The translations under genes were made by a program, and so were the position numbers. Under the pieces are notes generated by a model. The model made no database searches, was not told the origin of the DNA, and saw nothing but the letters and a program-made list of their open reading frames with translations. From Verrucomicrobiota bacterium (lineage in GTDB: Bacteria > Verrucomicrobiota > Verrucomicrobiia > Limisphaerales > JADJPG01), in assembly GCA_016713365.1 (NCBI GenBank), contig JADJPG010000002.1:62001-126000 (forward strand): a stretch of 64,000 bases of DNA, read 5' to 3'. This document shows positions 22,858 through 33,611 of this stretch, in pieces. The first letter of the stretch is position 1. Each line of letters begins with the position of its first letter.

Positions 22858-24468
22858 ATGCTGACAATTCGCGAACTTAAAATGTCCCTCGGCGGACGAC
22901 TGCTCTTCGAAGACGTGTCGTTCACGGTGAACTACGGCGATCGCGTGGCGCTCGTTGGCCCGAACGGCGCCGGCAAGACCACGCTGTTTTCGATCATTCT
23001 CAAACAGAAGGAGCCGGATTCCGGCAGCGTCGAGCGCGACGAGTGGACGATGGTCGGGCATCTTCCCCAGGAGGCCGAGGCTCACGGCGACGAGACGATT
23101 CTCGACGTCGCCACCGGTCGCGTCGATGAGTTGCCGCGACTGGAGAAGCGACTGCACGAACTGGAGAAGGCCGGCGATGTTTCCAGTCCGGAATATCTCG
23201 AAGCTCACGCGAAGCACGACGCGCTGAATGATCCGCAGGTAGAAACCAAGGCGAAGAAGATGTTGCGCGGCCTCGGCTATCGCGAAACCGACTTTGATCG
23301 CAAGGCGCGCGAGATGAGCGGCGGCTGGATCATGCGCGCGCGATTGGCGCGGCTGCTGGTCATGGAGCCGGATCTCCTGTTGCTCGACGAGCCGACGAAT
23401 CACCTCGATTTGCTCTCGCTGCTGTGGCTCCAGAATTACCTGAAGAACTACTCTGGCGCGCTCCTGCTCATTTCGCACGATCGCCAGTTCATGGATGAGG
23501 TCGTGACGCAAGTCCACGAGATATCTGAGCGGAAGCTGATTCCGTACACGGGCAATTACACCGATTACCTGCGTCAGCGCGAGGAACGCTATGAGCAGCA
23601 GCTCGCGGCCTACAACAATCAGCAGAAGGAAATTACCGCGCTCCAGCAGTTCGCCGATCGCTTCCGCGCGATTCCGTCCAAGGCTTCGCAGGCGATGAGC
23701 AAGCTCAAGCAGATCGAGCGCATGGAATTGATCGAAAAGCCGCTCGCGCCGCGCAAACCGTTCCGCTTTCAGATCCCTCCGCCGCCGCGCGGAGGACAAC
23801 GCGCCGTGTCACTTGTGGGCATCCACATGGCGTATGGCGAGACGAAGGTTTACACCGGGCTCGACCTGACCATCGAGCGCGGCGAGCGCACGGTGCTCGT
23901 TGGTCCAAACGGCGCGGGCAAGTCAACGCTGCTGAAGATCCTCGCGGGCGTTGTGCAGTTCCAGAAGGGTGAACGCGATCTCGGCCACAACGCGAAGATC
24001 GGTTACTTCAGCCAGCATCGCGCCGATACGCTCGATCCGGACAAGTCGGTGCTGGACGAAGTGCAGGCCAGCGCGCCGCTCATGCGTGAGGATGAGGCGC
24101 GCGCCGTGCTTGGCTCGTTCATGTTCCGCAAGGACGACATCTACAAGAAGACTGCGGTGCTTAGCGGCGGCGAGAAGAGCCGGTTGAATCTCGTGAAGTT
24201 CCTCGTCGACCCGCCGAACCTGCTGCTCATGGACGAGCCGACGACGCACCTCGACATTCACACTGTCGAATCGCTCACGCTCGCGCTCGAACGTTACGAA
24301 GGCACGCTGGTCTTCATTTCGCACGATGTTCATTTCATCCGCAAACTCGCCACGAAAGTCCTGCATGTGAACGCCGGACGTGTGACAGCTTATGTTGGCG
24401 ACTACGAATACTTCCTCGAGAAGACCGGCACCGCTGATGATGCGCGCGCTGCGCTGACGGCGGGCTGA
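22858..24468 (+). CDS. ABC-F family ATPase (translation factor type)
   Basis: 536 residues with two ABC domains and no membrane segment. Domain 1: Walker A GPNGAGKTT (about 35-43), signature MSGGWIMRARLARLL, Walker B LLLLDEPTNHLDL. The linker (about 240-300) is charged and helical (YLRQREERYEQQLAAYNNQQ). Domain 2: GPNGAGKST, LSGGEKSRLNLVKFL, LLLMDEPTTHLDI. This layout is that of soluble ABC-F proteins acting on the ribosome (EttA, Uup, YbiT and relatives). The first gene after tRNA-Ser, probably core genome. The subfamily cannot be fixed by eye. Confidence 0.92.
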   Translation: MLTIRELKMSLGGRLLFEDVSFTVNYGDRVALVGPNGAGKTTLFSIILKQKEPDSGSVERDEWTMVGHLPQEAEAHGDETILDVATGRVDELPRLEKRLHELEKAGDVSSPEYLEAHAKHDALNDPQVETKAKKMLRGLGYRETDFDRKAREMSGGWIMRARLARLLVMEPDLLLLDEPTNHLDLLSLLWLQNYLKNYSGALLLISHDRQFMDEVVTQVHEISERKLIPYTGNYTDYLRQREERYEQQLAAYNNQQKEITALQQFADRFRAIPSKASQAMSKLKQIERMELIEKPLAPRKPFRFQIPPPPRGGQRAVSLVGIHMAYGETKVYTGLDLTIERGERTVLVGPNGAGKSTLLKILAGVVQFQKGERDLGHNAKIGYFSQHRADTLDPDKSVLDEVQASAPLMREDEARAVLGSFMFRKDDIYKKTAVLSGGEKSRLNLVKFLVDPPNLLLMDEPTTHLDIHTVESLTLALERYEGTLVFISHDVHFIRKLATKVLHVNAGRVTAYVGDYEYFLEKTGTADDARAALTAG

Positions 24469-24524
24469 GCTGGTTAGTTGCGGAGCATCGACACCGCGAT
24501 TGCCTTTTGCCTAAACTCGCTCGC

Positions 24525-25951
24525 ATGACAGCGACGAAGCTTTTCATCAACGGCGAGTTCAAAGGTTCCAGCGACGGGAAGACCATTCCCCAGACCAATC
24601 CAGCCTCCGAGCAGATCTTCTGTGAAGTCTCGGCTGCCACAGTTGACGATGTGGAGACCGCGATTGCTGGAGCTCAGCGCGCTTTGAGGCTGAATGGCGG
24701 GATCTCTCGCCCCGCAAACGCACGGACATTCTCTTCAACGTCGCCCGTGTCATTCGCGAAAATCTCGAAACGCTGGCCCAGCTCGAAAGCCAGAATGTCG
24801 GCAAGCCCATCGCCGATGCGCGCGACGAAATCGCTCTGGGTGCCCGGGTGTTTGAATACTACGCCGGAGCGGTGACCAAGTTTTTCGGCCAGACGATTCC
24901 GGTCGCGCGCGGCGGATTCGATTTCACGCTCCGTCAACCCATGGGCGTCGTGGCGGCGATTGTTCCGTGGAACTTCCCGTTCCCGATCGCATGCTGGAAA
25001 GTCGCGCCGGCGCTGGCTGCTGGGAATTCCGTGATTCTCAAACCCGCCAGCCAGTCGCCGCTCACGGCGATTTTGCTCGGCCAGCTCGCGCATCAAGCGG
25101 GTGTGCCGGCGGGCGTGCTGCAAGTCGTGCCGGGGCAGGGGAGCGCCATTGGCGATGCGCTCGCCACGCATCCGCTGATCCGCAAGGTCTCCTTCACCGG
25201 CTCGACGGAGATCGGTTCGCGAATCATGACCATGGCCGCGAAGGATTTGAAACGCGTGTCCCTCGAGCTGGGAGGCAAGTCGCCGAACATCGTCTTTGCG
25301 GACGCCGACATCGAACTGGCGGCGACGAGTTCGCCCATGAGCGTCTTCGCCAACACAGGCCAGGATTGCTGCGCGCGGAGCCGGATGTTTGTGGAACGAT
25401 CGGTGTTCGACAAGTTCGTGGATCTCTTCGTCGCAGCGACAAAGAAGATCGTGGTGGGCGATCCGACGCAGGACGCCACGCAGGTCGGGCCGCTCGTTTC
25501 CGCCAATCAACGTGCCGTCTCGGAAGAGTTCATCGAAGGCGCTCGCAAAGCCGGACGCACCATTGCCTGCGGCGGAAAGCGGCCGCTGCCGAAGGGGTTT
25601 TATCTCGAACCGACCGTTGTTCTGGGCGCGGAACCAACCGATCGTGTGTGGCAGGAGGAAGTCTTTGGACCGGTCGTATGCATCCGGCCGTTCGACGACG
25701 AAGACGCGATGCTGCGGGAAGTAAACGCGTCACGCTACGGCCTGAGCGGTTCGCTTTGGACGAATGACTTGAAGCGCGCGCTGCGTGTGGCGCGTAGGGT
25801 GGAGAGTGGTGTGCTCAGCATCAATTCCCACTCCAGCGTTCACGTGGAGGCGCCGTTCGGTGGCTTCAAGCAGAGCGGTCTCGGCCGCGATCTCGGCATG
25901 GCCGCGATGGAAGGCTACACAGAGCTGAAGAACGTCTACGTAGCGGACTGA
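24525..25951 (+). CDS. NAD(P)-dependent aldehyde dehydrogenase (single-base frameshift near 24683)
   Basis: ATG 24525 starts KLFINGEFKGSSDGKTIPQT, AIAGAQRA; the frame is then lost and resumes one frame over as EAEWRDLSPRKRTDILFNVA and so on to 25951. One base is missing in GCTTTGAGG (24681-24689). The joined protein is about 476 residues, normal for the family. Motifs: VVAAIVPWNFPF, SFTGSTEIGSR (cofactor), LELGGKSPNIVFADAD (catalytic Glu), NTGQDCCARSR (catalytic Cys), EEVFGPVVCIRPF. It oxidises an aldehyde to the acid with NAD(P)+ in the cytoplasm; closest in feel to the betaine/gamma-aminobutyraldehyde group, but the substrate is not determined. Confidence 0.88.
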
Positions 25952-25971
25952 GGATTTCGCGCGACTGGCGC

Positions 25972-26074
25972 GCTACTTCCTAAAGCTCGTCCGCTCCTTC
26001 ACCCAGTCAAAATCTGTCGGTGGCGACGCGGCGATGTGGCCGCCAGCGCCGCCCAGGAAGGGTGGCGCACGGTA
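25972..26074 (-). pseudogene. duplicated 3' fragment of the pseudopilin gene
   Basis: This stretch is about 85% identical to 26541-26643, the 3' end of the pseudopilin gene, and translates on the minus strand as RAPPFLGGAGGHIAASPPTD then FDWVKERTSFRK and a stop. It begins exactly where the stop codon of the next minus-strand gene (26075-26077) ends, and in the same frame. It is the remnant of a duplicated pseudopilin copy. Confidence 0.75.
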
Positions 26075-26425
26075 TCATTTCTTGGAGGTTGTCTGCGCTA
26101 CGAGATCCTCGATCTTATCCAAGTCACCGAGTGACGTGCGGACGAGCAGAAATCCCTTCTTCTCGTCCAAGCTCAGAGTTGCGGGTTTCTGAATGTCGAC
26201 TTTCTTCTCCTTAAGGAATCGCACCAGTAAATCGTGATTTGATTCACCTGCTTTGGGCGGTAATAGTTTCCTCACATTGCGCATCAGAGTGTCAGTGCTG
26301 ATTTTGAACTGGCGAGTGTGCAGATTCTGTGCGGAAGCCTTGGTGTTTTCGTTGGTTGGTCCAGCGATGCCGGACAATGCCAGTGCCAGTGAGAGCCCCA
26401 ATAGGGATGCCAATGGTGTTTTCAT
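26075..26425 (-). CDS. secreted hypothetical protein
   Basis: 116 residues: a signal peptide (MKTPLASLLGLSLALALSGI ... AGP), then RQFKISTDTLMRNVRKLLPP and LLVRFLKEKKVDIQKPATLS, LDEKKGFLLVRTSLGDLDKI. The DTL...LL-x-FL...V...FLLVRTS-x-xDL pattern recalls short secretin/STN-like domains encoded singly in Verrucomicrobia; I cannot name a function. It lies between the two copies of the pseudopilin tail, as if inserted or trapped by the duplication. Confidence 0.55.
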   Translation of the reverse strand: MKTPLASLLGLSLALALSGIAGPTNENTKASAQNLHTRQFKISTDTLMRNVRKLLPPKAGESNHDLLVRFLKEKKVDIQKPATLSLDEKKGFLLVRTSLGDLDKIEDLVAQTTSKK

Positions 26426-26541
26426 GGTCTTTCTTGGATAACGGTCTGTTAGACGGTAAAGCTAATTGCCGGCCCTTTCACGAAACCCAAAACAGCACGG
26501 GCACGAGATTCGGTCAATACATTGATTTGGCGCCGACGAGG

Positions 26542-27351
<810 letters not shown>

Positions 27352-27378
27352 GAAGAGTTGGTTCCTGTGTTACTGCGC

Positions 27379-28321
27379 TCAGCGTTTCACGACTCGAAAG
27401 AATTTTGTGCCGGGATTCGCCGCCACTTGGAATGACTTTACGGTTCCGTCGCCAGCGATGGTTTGCAGTATCTGCCAGCTGGTGGCGTTCAGATCTTCCG
27501 TGAATTCCACGTCGTAGGTGCGGCCGACTTCGGTGGGGAACCTCCAGCGAAACGCGTCGCCAACCCGCTCGACACCCAGGATTCGTAAATCAGTGGCGCT
27601 GACGGTGAACTCTGAAAACGCGATACAGGAACGGGTGAACACCGCGTTCCAGGCCACTTCCGAGGGCGTTTCGATGAGCACTTTATCCGGATTACCGTTG
27701 GGCAGGTAGTAAACGACGTAGAGATCATTCGAACCCGCAGTGAGCTGGTAGGGTGGCAGGTATTGGGTGGAGCTGGCCGGCAATAGTGCGAAACCGCCAT
27801 TGGGATACTCGCCGGTTGCCGGGGTCAGGCCGATGCCGATCTGTGTCGCGTCGGGTGGGCCGGCGAAGCTGATGCCGGGGCGGGGCGAGATTCCCGTGGC
27901 CCCGAAGGACGGGAAGTTAATTTGTGCCGGACGATAATCGAGGACCGACAATCCGGCGTCCGAGACTTGAAACGTGTAAGACTCAAAGGAAAGGCCGAGG
28001 ACCAACGATTCCAGCGTCCATTCGCCGTAGATGACGTCGGTCGCGTCAGGAAAGATCGGATAGAGGAATCCCTGAGATGCACTCAAGGTTTCGGTATCAA
28101 CGAACAGCGAGAACGTTCCGTCTGGAGAAGTAACTTGGAAGCCGTCGATCAACTCGTCGAAGTCGTTTATGTCCGCATTAAGGTACGGACACGCCGTAGT
28201 TGATGATCGAGTTGCTGAACGTGTAGCTGGAGACGTCGATGCTGAAGTCCAGCGCCGCCGCCGGGCGGGCGGCCATGAGAAACAAGAGGCAGCCGAGCAA
28301 AAAATGGGTCAGTGATTTCAT
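27379..28321 (-). CDS. secreted hypothetical protein (frameshift near 28182)
   Basis: ATG at 28321 gives a signal peptide (MKSLTHFLLGCLLFLMAARP, AAALDFSID), then SYTFSNSIINYGVSV and a premature stop. The following frame reads NADINDFDELIDGFQVTSPD and runs to 27379. Removing one C of the CC at 28182-28183 (minus-strand sense) joins them into about 313 residues. The C-terminal part (DAFRWRFPTEVGRTYDVEFT, EDLNATSWQILQTIAGDG, FFRVVKR) matches a domain commonly placed at the end of Verrucomicrobial secreted proteins. No enzymatic motif seen. It is upstream of the pseudopilin on the same strand. Confidence 0.55.
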
Positions 28322-28438
28322 GGTTCTGATTGGTTTTGCCGCCTCCCTGCGGAACTGTGGCAGTCTAATCAGACGTTTGTGGGCGGCGCAATCCGCGAAT
28401 TCGGCCGCACGACCTCCGCCACGTCTTGAACAGGTTCA

Positions 28439-29467
28439 TCATGCGACTTCCACCACGGCCTTGATGACTCCGGTCTCGGGCTTGATCCATGTGGGGAAGA
28501 TGTTCGCGATCTCGTTCAAGGAGCCGTGGTGCGTAATCCATGGACGCGTGTCGATGCGACCGTCTTCGATCAGCTTGATGATGCGCGTGAAGTCCGGCGG
28601 CAGCGCGTTGCGGCTGGCGAGCAGCGTGAGCTCCCGGCGATGCATGACCGGCGCGTGCGGGAAGGTGACTTCGGCCTGTGTGATGCCGACGTAGACGAGG
28701 CGTCCGGTAAAGCCGCAGTAACTGAGCGCGTGGCCCATCGACTTGTTGCTGCCCGTCGCATCAATGACGACTTGAGCAAGCGCTCCGTCAGTCAGCGCCC
28801 TCAACTCTTCCAGCTCCGCGCCGTCTCCTTTCGAGAGAATGGTGTGTTGAACTCCCATCTTCTCGCGGCAGAACGCGAGGCGTTGTTCGTTCAGATCGAG
28901 CACGATGGTCTTCGCGCCGGAGAGCTTGGCGAACTCGATCACGGAGAGACCAATCGGTCCCGCGCCGATTACCAGAACGTTTTCGCCGGGCTGTGGATTG
29001 CCGCGGTTCACGGCGTGGCAGCCGATGGCGAGTGTTTCGACCAGCGCGCATTGTTCGAGCGAAAGTTTGTTCGCGGGATGCAGCTTGCGTGCGGGAAGCA
29101 CCATGCGTTCGGTCATGCCACCGTCCATCATCACGCCGAGCACTTTCAGGTTCTCGCAGCAGTTCGTGTTGCCACGGCGGCACGCGAGGCACTGACCGCA
29201 ATTCATGTAGGGCTCGACCGAACAACGATCGCCGGGCTTGACGTTCGACACACCGGCGCCGACGGCGAGGACTTCGACGCCGAGTTCGTGGCCGGGAATA
29301 CGCGGGTAGGAGAAGAACGGCATCTTGCCGAGGTATCCGGAGATGTCCGTGCCGCAAATGCCGATACGATGGACGCGAACGAGCGCCTCACCTGCGGCGG
29401 GCGCGGCGGGTTCGGGAATCTCAATGGAACGGAAGCTCTGCGGCTTTTCGAGTTGAATGGCTTTCAT
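28439..29467 (-). CDS. zinc-dependent medium-chain alcohol/polyol dehydrogenase
   Basis: 342 residues. Catalytic zinc site: ICGTDISGYLG (C38) and GHELGVEV; structural zinc site: C-x2-C-x2-C-x7-C in CGQCLACRRGNTNCC. NAD-binding Rossmann motif VLVIGAGPIGLSVIEFAK (about 165-183) with an acidic residue after the second strand (IVLDLNEQR), which suggests NAD. It looks like the sorbitol/threonine/gulonate-type dehydrogenases; substrate uncertain. The gene stands alone, with the CotH gene 65 bp upstream on the same strand. Confidence 0.88.
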   Translation of the reverse strand: MKAIQLEKPQSFRSIEIPEPAAPAAGEALVRVHRIGICGTDISGYLGKMPFFSYPRIPGHELGVEVLAVGAGVSNVKPGDRCSVEPYMNCGQCLACRRGNTNCCENLKVLGVMMDGGMTERMVLPARKLHPANKLSLEQCALVETLAIGCHAVNRGNPQPGENVLVIGAGPIGLSVIEFAKLSGAKTIVLDLNEQRLAFCREKMGVQHTILSKGDGAELEELRALTDGALAQVVIDATGSNKSMGHALSYCGFTGRLVYVGITQAEVTFPHAPVMHRRELTLLASRNALPPDFTRIIKLIEDGRIDTRPWITHHGSLNEIANIFPTWIKPETGVIKAVVEVA

Positions 29468-29532
29468 CGATTGAAAGGAACGATTGTGACCAAGCGCGGC
29501 GGTGAAGGAAGAAGAAAACTTGCGGCGGACTG

Positions 29533-31224
29533 CTACTTTCCAGACGGGGCCAAATCCTTCGTTGTCAGGCCGGCTTCGCGCAATTGCTGCAGAAAGATCG
29601 CCGGCCGTTTCGGGAAGTATTCATTCAGCAGTCGCTCGACTTCCGGACGCCAATGGTTGTCGCGAGTGTAGAGTTCGTAGGGGCCGACCTTGTAGGGGTG
29701 AACGTCGCGACGGTAATCGCCCCAGCGCGCAGATTCCGCGACGATGGCCTTATCGAGCCGGTCGGACAATTTGCGGAAACGTTCGGCGGCTGATTTCGGC
29801 GTCAGCACCCCATCGCCGATTAGATGCTTTCGCGCGTGTGTGGCGAAGAGTTGGCGAAACTCCTCGTTCTCACTCAGCTTATGAAACAGCCGGGGCGGAC
29901 TGAAATCATCGTCGAACGTCAGCACGTTCGCGTCGATCGCTTCGAGCGTCCGTTCGCCGTCCCAGACGAAGAATACATAGCGGCCATCGGCGCTGCGTTT
30001 GCGCGCTGCATACCAGTTCGAGGCGCGATCCCAGTCGCCATTCGCGCCGTAGAGATTGAGGATCATGAAGTCGACGAACGCTGGCAGATCGAGCAGACGT
30101 TGCGCGGCGTCGTAGCGTTCCTTCTCGTGGAGCCCACCGTTCGCCAGCGCGAAGAGTTCCTTCCACGCAGCGTCGTCGCCGGAGAGAATCTTGTCGCTGT
30201 TGCGTGCGTCGATGTCTTTCGCCTTCCCGCCGAGATGTTCCGCCGCGAAGGTTTCGTCCGGGCGCTCGGCGAGGTTGTAAACGCCCCAGTACAGCCCGTT
30301 CAGATACAGGTGAACGAACGTGCCACGCGCGGAGGGATGACCCATCGCGGCGTAGCTCTCGCGCATCCATTGGTCGCGCAGGTAATCGCCTTGTTTGCGT
30401 TCAGCGCCGCTCCAGTGCAGCCAGGAATTGTTGCAGCCGGCGCGCAGGATCAGGTTGTCGAACTCTTCCGCGCCTGGGCCGGGGAACAGCGGGAATTTCA
30501 GTTTGCCGGCGCCATACTTTTTGCGGAACGCGAGGCGGAAGGCGTGCTTCGGCGATTCGTCAGGACGCCGGTTCCAACCACCTTGAATGCGCAGACCGCA
30601 ATCGATCTGAAATCCTTTGCCGCCGTCGGGTTGTATGAACTCGGCGGACGTTGCGCGTTCCCAGTCGTCGCCGCTTTGCATCGGATTGGCGTAAATGCCG
30701 CGGGCCTTGTCGTAGAGATCACCTTCATTGATCACGAGCGACAGCGCAGGCAGGCTACGCAGAGCTTCCGGCGATACGTCGCGATACGCCGGGTGGTTCA
30801 CAATCTCCGGGTCCATTTCGTAATCGGCGACGACGTCCTTGCCACCGTTCGTGCCCCAGGTGCGCGGTGCGCCAGCGCCGGTTTGCTTCAACACGTCGGC
30901 GGCGAAGATAAACGTGTGCGTGTCGACTTCAGTGACCAATTCCTCGCCGCGAAATCCGGCAGCGCGAAGAGTGGTCGTGGTTGAAATGCCGATGGGCGTG
31001 CTGAATGGTTGGCCTATCTGCGGAGTGGGCGCCGAGCCGTTGGTGGTGAAGTAAAGTTTCGCGTCGCTTGCGTCCGACGAAATAGTGAGCTCGAAGGGAG
31101 CCTCGTGGAACCCGCGCTTGGTGCTGAATTTGACCTTTGCCGGCTTCGCGTCCTTCTCGGCCGCTCGCAGCGGCAGTGCGCTGAGAATAGTGACGCAGAC
31201 GAGAAGCAATGGCAGCGGTCTCAT
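29533..31224 (-). CDS. secreted CotH-kinase-family protein
   Basis: 563 residues. A signal peptide ends ALPLRAAEKD. An N-terminal chitobiase/Ig-like domain (PFELTISSDASDAKLYFTTN, TLRAAGFRGEELVTEVDTHT) is followed by the CotH domain: FQIDCGLRIQGGWNRRPDES, AFRLAFRKKYGAGKLKFPLF, LILRAGCNNSWLHWSGAERK and VHLYLNGLYWGVYNLAERPD. NLYGANGDWDRASNWYAARK and FVWDGERTLEA come later. CotH of Bacillus phosphorylates spore-coat protein; the function of the secreted PVC relatives is unknown. Length is typical. Confidence 0.85.
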   Translation of the reverse strand: MRPLPLLLVCVTILSALPLRAAEKDAKPAKVKFSTKRGFHEAPFELTISSDASDAKLYFTTNGSAPTPQIGQPFSTPIGISTTTTLRAAGFRGEELVTEVDTHTFIFAADVLKQTGAGAPRTWGTNGGKDVVADYEMDPEIVNHPAYRDVSPEALRSLPALSLVINEGDLYDKARGIYANPMQSGDDWERATSAEFIQPDGGKGFQIDCGLRIQGGWNRRPDESPKHAFRLAFRKKYGAGKLKFPLFPGPGAEEFDNLILRAGCNNSWLHWSGAERKQGDYLRDQWMRESYAAMGHPSARGTFVHLYLNGLYWGVYNLAERPDETFAAEHLGGKAKDIDARNSDKILSGDDAAWKELFALANGGLHEKERYDAAQRLLDLPAFVDFMILNLYGANGDWDRASNWYAARKRSADGRYVFFVWDGERTLEAIDANVLTFDDDFSPPRLFHKLSENEEFRQLFATHARKHLIGDGVLTPKSAAERFRKLSDRLDKAIVAESARWGDYRRDVHPYKVGPYELYTRDNHWRPEVERLLNEYFPKRPAIFLQQLREAGLTTKDLAPSGK

Positions 31225-31269
31225 GGCCGAAAGGTTGCCCGAATCATCCTGCGAACGGCAACGGCGGAT

Positions 31270-32429
31270 TCACGCCGCCAGCTTCCGCCGCAGCGCAGTC
31301 AGTACTTTCCGATGCGCGCTGGTGAAGGCGAGCGCGTCCAGTTCGTCAAGGCTCAGCCAACGGGAACCTTCCTTCGCCGGCGGCGCTTTTTCCGGCTGGC
31401 CAGCATCGCTTCGAGCGAGATTCGGTAGCGCGTGATGGAGTGCTTGATGGTGACGAGCGGTTCGAGCTGCGCAGGTTTCCCGCCGAGGAGTTTCTTCGCG
31501 GTTGGGAGAAGGTCAGTGGTCTGCGAGTCGATCTCGACGTTGGGGAACTCCCAGAGGTGCGCGTTCACGACGCCGGCCGGACGTTGTTCCACCAACCACT
31601 GGCCGCGGTGTTGAACGAGGAAGGCGATGAACCGCCGGTCCGTTGCGGCGGCGCGTTTACCGAGATTGGGCAGCGCCTCGACGCGATTCGTGGCGCGGGC
31701 GGCGCATGGTTTCCGCCACGGACACACCTCGCAGTTCGGTTGCTTGGGTGTGCAGAGGAGCGCGCCGAGTTCCATCAACGACTGGTTCAGCGCGGAGCAG
31801 GGGCCGCTCAGGAGAAGTGTTGAGTGAAGAGTGATGCGTGATTCGTGGCGCGCGGCGGCGCGGACGAGTTCTTCCGCCAACTGCCAGAGCTTCGCGTTCG
31901 TTTCCTTGTCGCGAGGATTTTCCTCGATGCCGTGGAGGCGCGTGAGCACGCGAATGACATTCCCGTCGAGGATCGGTGACGGCTGGTTGAAGGCGATGCT
32001 GGTGATGGCGCCGGCGGTGTAGCGCCCGATGCCGGTCAACGCGAGCACCGCGTCGAAGGTTTGCGGGAACGCGCCGCCGTTCTCACGCACGAGTTGTTGC
32101 GCGGCTTTCTGGAGATTGCGGACGCGGGTGTAGTAACCGAGACCTTCCCAGAGCTTGTGAATTTTCTCCGGCGATGCACTGGCGAGCGCGGCGATGTCCG
32201 GCAGTTCCCGCATCCAGCGTTCCCAATACGGAATGACGGTCTTCACCTGCGTTTGTTGCAGCATGATTTCCGAAACCCAGATGGCGTAGGGATCGAGCGT
32301 GCGGCGCCACGGCAGATCGCGGGCTTCGCGGGTGAACCAATCGAGATCTTTGAGCAACGGCGGTAGCTGTTCGTGGATGCGGCACGAGGGTCGGCAAAGT
32401 AGGGTATTTGCCGCCAGGCCGACGGGCAA
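31270..32429 (-). CDS. mutY: adenine DNA glycosylase MutY (frameshift near 31394)
   Basis: The HhH-GPD domain reads RDLPWRRTLDPYAIWVSEIM, LQQTQVKTVIPYW, then LWEGLGYYTRVRNLQKAAQQ and LTGIGRYTAGAITSIAFNQP with the catalytic Asp in ILDGNVIRVLTRLHG. The [4Fe-4S] cysteines are spaced C-x6-C-x2-C-x5-C in CTPKQPNCEVCPWRKPC. The C-terminal NUDIX-like domain follows (FIAFLVQHRGQWLVEQRPAG, LWEFPNVE). The frame ends early as SRKKRRRRRKVPVG. Restoring one C at 31394-31395 (minus sense) gives PEKAPPAKEGSRWLSLDELD and an end at 31270. It removes A opposite 8-oxoG. The start is uncertain: TTG 32429 is used, and the upstream sequence is anomalous. Confidence 0.88.
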
Positions 32430-32765
32430 GAAAGGCGCAACCAGGGTTCCATACTGGAGAGGTCATCGAAATCACCTGATTTCAATCCTCCTCTTTGTAT
32501 TGAAGCCTCGTTTTCCCCTGGGCTGCCCTGGAATTGCACGTGGGAGGCGCGGGACGCGCAGGCCCCGGGAAACTTGTTTTCCTCCCCCTCCCGGCCCTCT
32601 TCATTGGTGCCCACGCTTCTGGGGGGCCCTCCTCGCCCCGGGCGAACCGGGAATGTCGAGGCCTGAAAAGGGACGGTGGGGTCTGGCCGTTCGTTGAAAT
32701 CTCTACAATGGTTTGGCAGGCCCTTGTTTTGGCGGCCATGGGTCGAATATCGCTTCGAGGAGGAG
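32430..32765. other. gene-free, G/C-homopolymer-rich stretch
   Basis: 336 bp between mutY and the ankyrin remnant with many runs such as GGGGGGCCC and CCCCGGG and no credible frame on either strand. All open frames here are low-complexity Pro/Arg/Gly. It may be noncoding sequence or poor-quality consensus. Confidence 0.4.
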
Positions 32766-33570
32766 TCATCTGGCTGGGGGTTGCCGGGGGTGCCACGGGG
32801 TCTTCCGGCGGTGGTGTGGTTTGTGATGGAGGGGGGTCGGTGGCGCATTTGCCTCCGTACTGCGTGCAGTTCGGTGGGGTTTCCTGCTTTCACCCATTCT
32901 CGCCAGGGGCGGTTTCTGCCTTTCCGCGAAACCGCACGGCGTTCTTGCCCGGCCCGCAACGCTCGATTTCGACTTGCTGGCACGGCGCATAAGCGGGGTT
33001 GTTCCTGATCGTCGGGCTGGTCGGCCGGCCCCGCAAAACCGAAGTCCGCCAGTGGCGGCTGAGGTGAGCGCGTAACTTCCAAAGTGGGGCGCGTTAACAT
33101 CTGCACCCGCTTCGAGAAGAAGCTTCAAGATCTCCACGCTGCCGTTATCTGCACAGTGGTAAATTGGCGCAGAACGGCTTGCTCCTCGACCCGCCTTCGG
33201 GTTGCGCCCCTAGCCAGGCACCCGAACCATCTGTGTTGCCTCGAAGGCGCCCGTCCAGCGGGGCATTTTCAAGTCGCTTCGCCGGCGTCTATTTTGCCCA
33301 GCTCCGCAAATCCAAGATGTCTGGTGCTGAGAGTTGGTCCCGCAAGCAAAAAGCGGACTTTCTTCCTCCTTGTTCTTGCAGTTTATGTCGGCTCCGAGTC
33401 TGACCGCGTCTTGATTGCTTCCTCTGTCAGCGTTGCCGTGGTAGTGGCGTGTAACCCTCTTCGCGCCTGCTTCATGGCGTTTGCGCGTGCCCGGAGCCGC
33501 CAATTGTTCGATGGCCTTCGTTTCCCTCTGCTGCTGACCAAAGATCGGGTTGAAACGCATCAAAGATCAT
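32766..33570 (-). pseudogene. decayed or mis-read ankyrin-repeat gene
   Basis: Ankyrin motifs are visible in different minus-strand frames: APIYHCADNGSVEILKLLLE with AGADVNAP (about 33080-33180), TSAATGGL then SGTTPLMRR (about 32985-33060), and upstream RLGADINCKNKEEESPLF (about 33355-33410). Each is a fragment of the 33-residue repeat, but stops and shifts separate them. I infer one former ankyrin-repeat protein; exact ends are not defined. Positions 33571-33611 hold nothing I can call. Confidence 0.5.
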
Positions 33571-33611
33571 CTCGGTCTCGCGGTTTTTGCTGGTTGGTCC
33601 TGTCTTTCATT

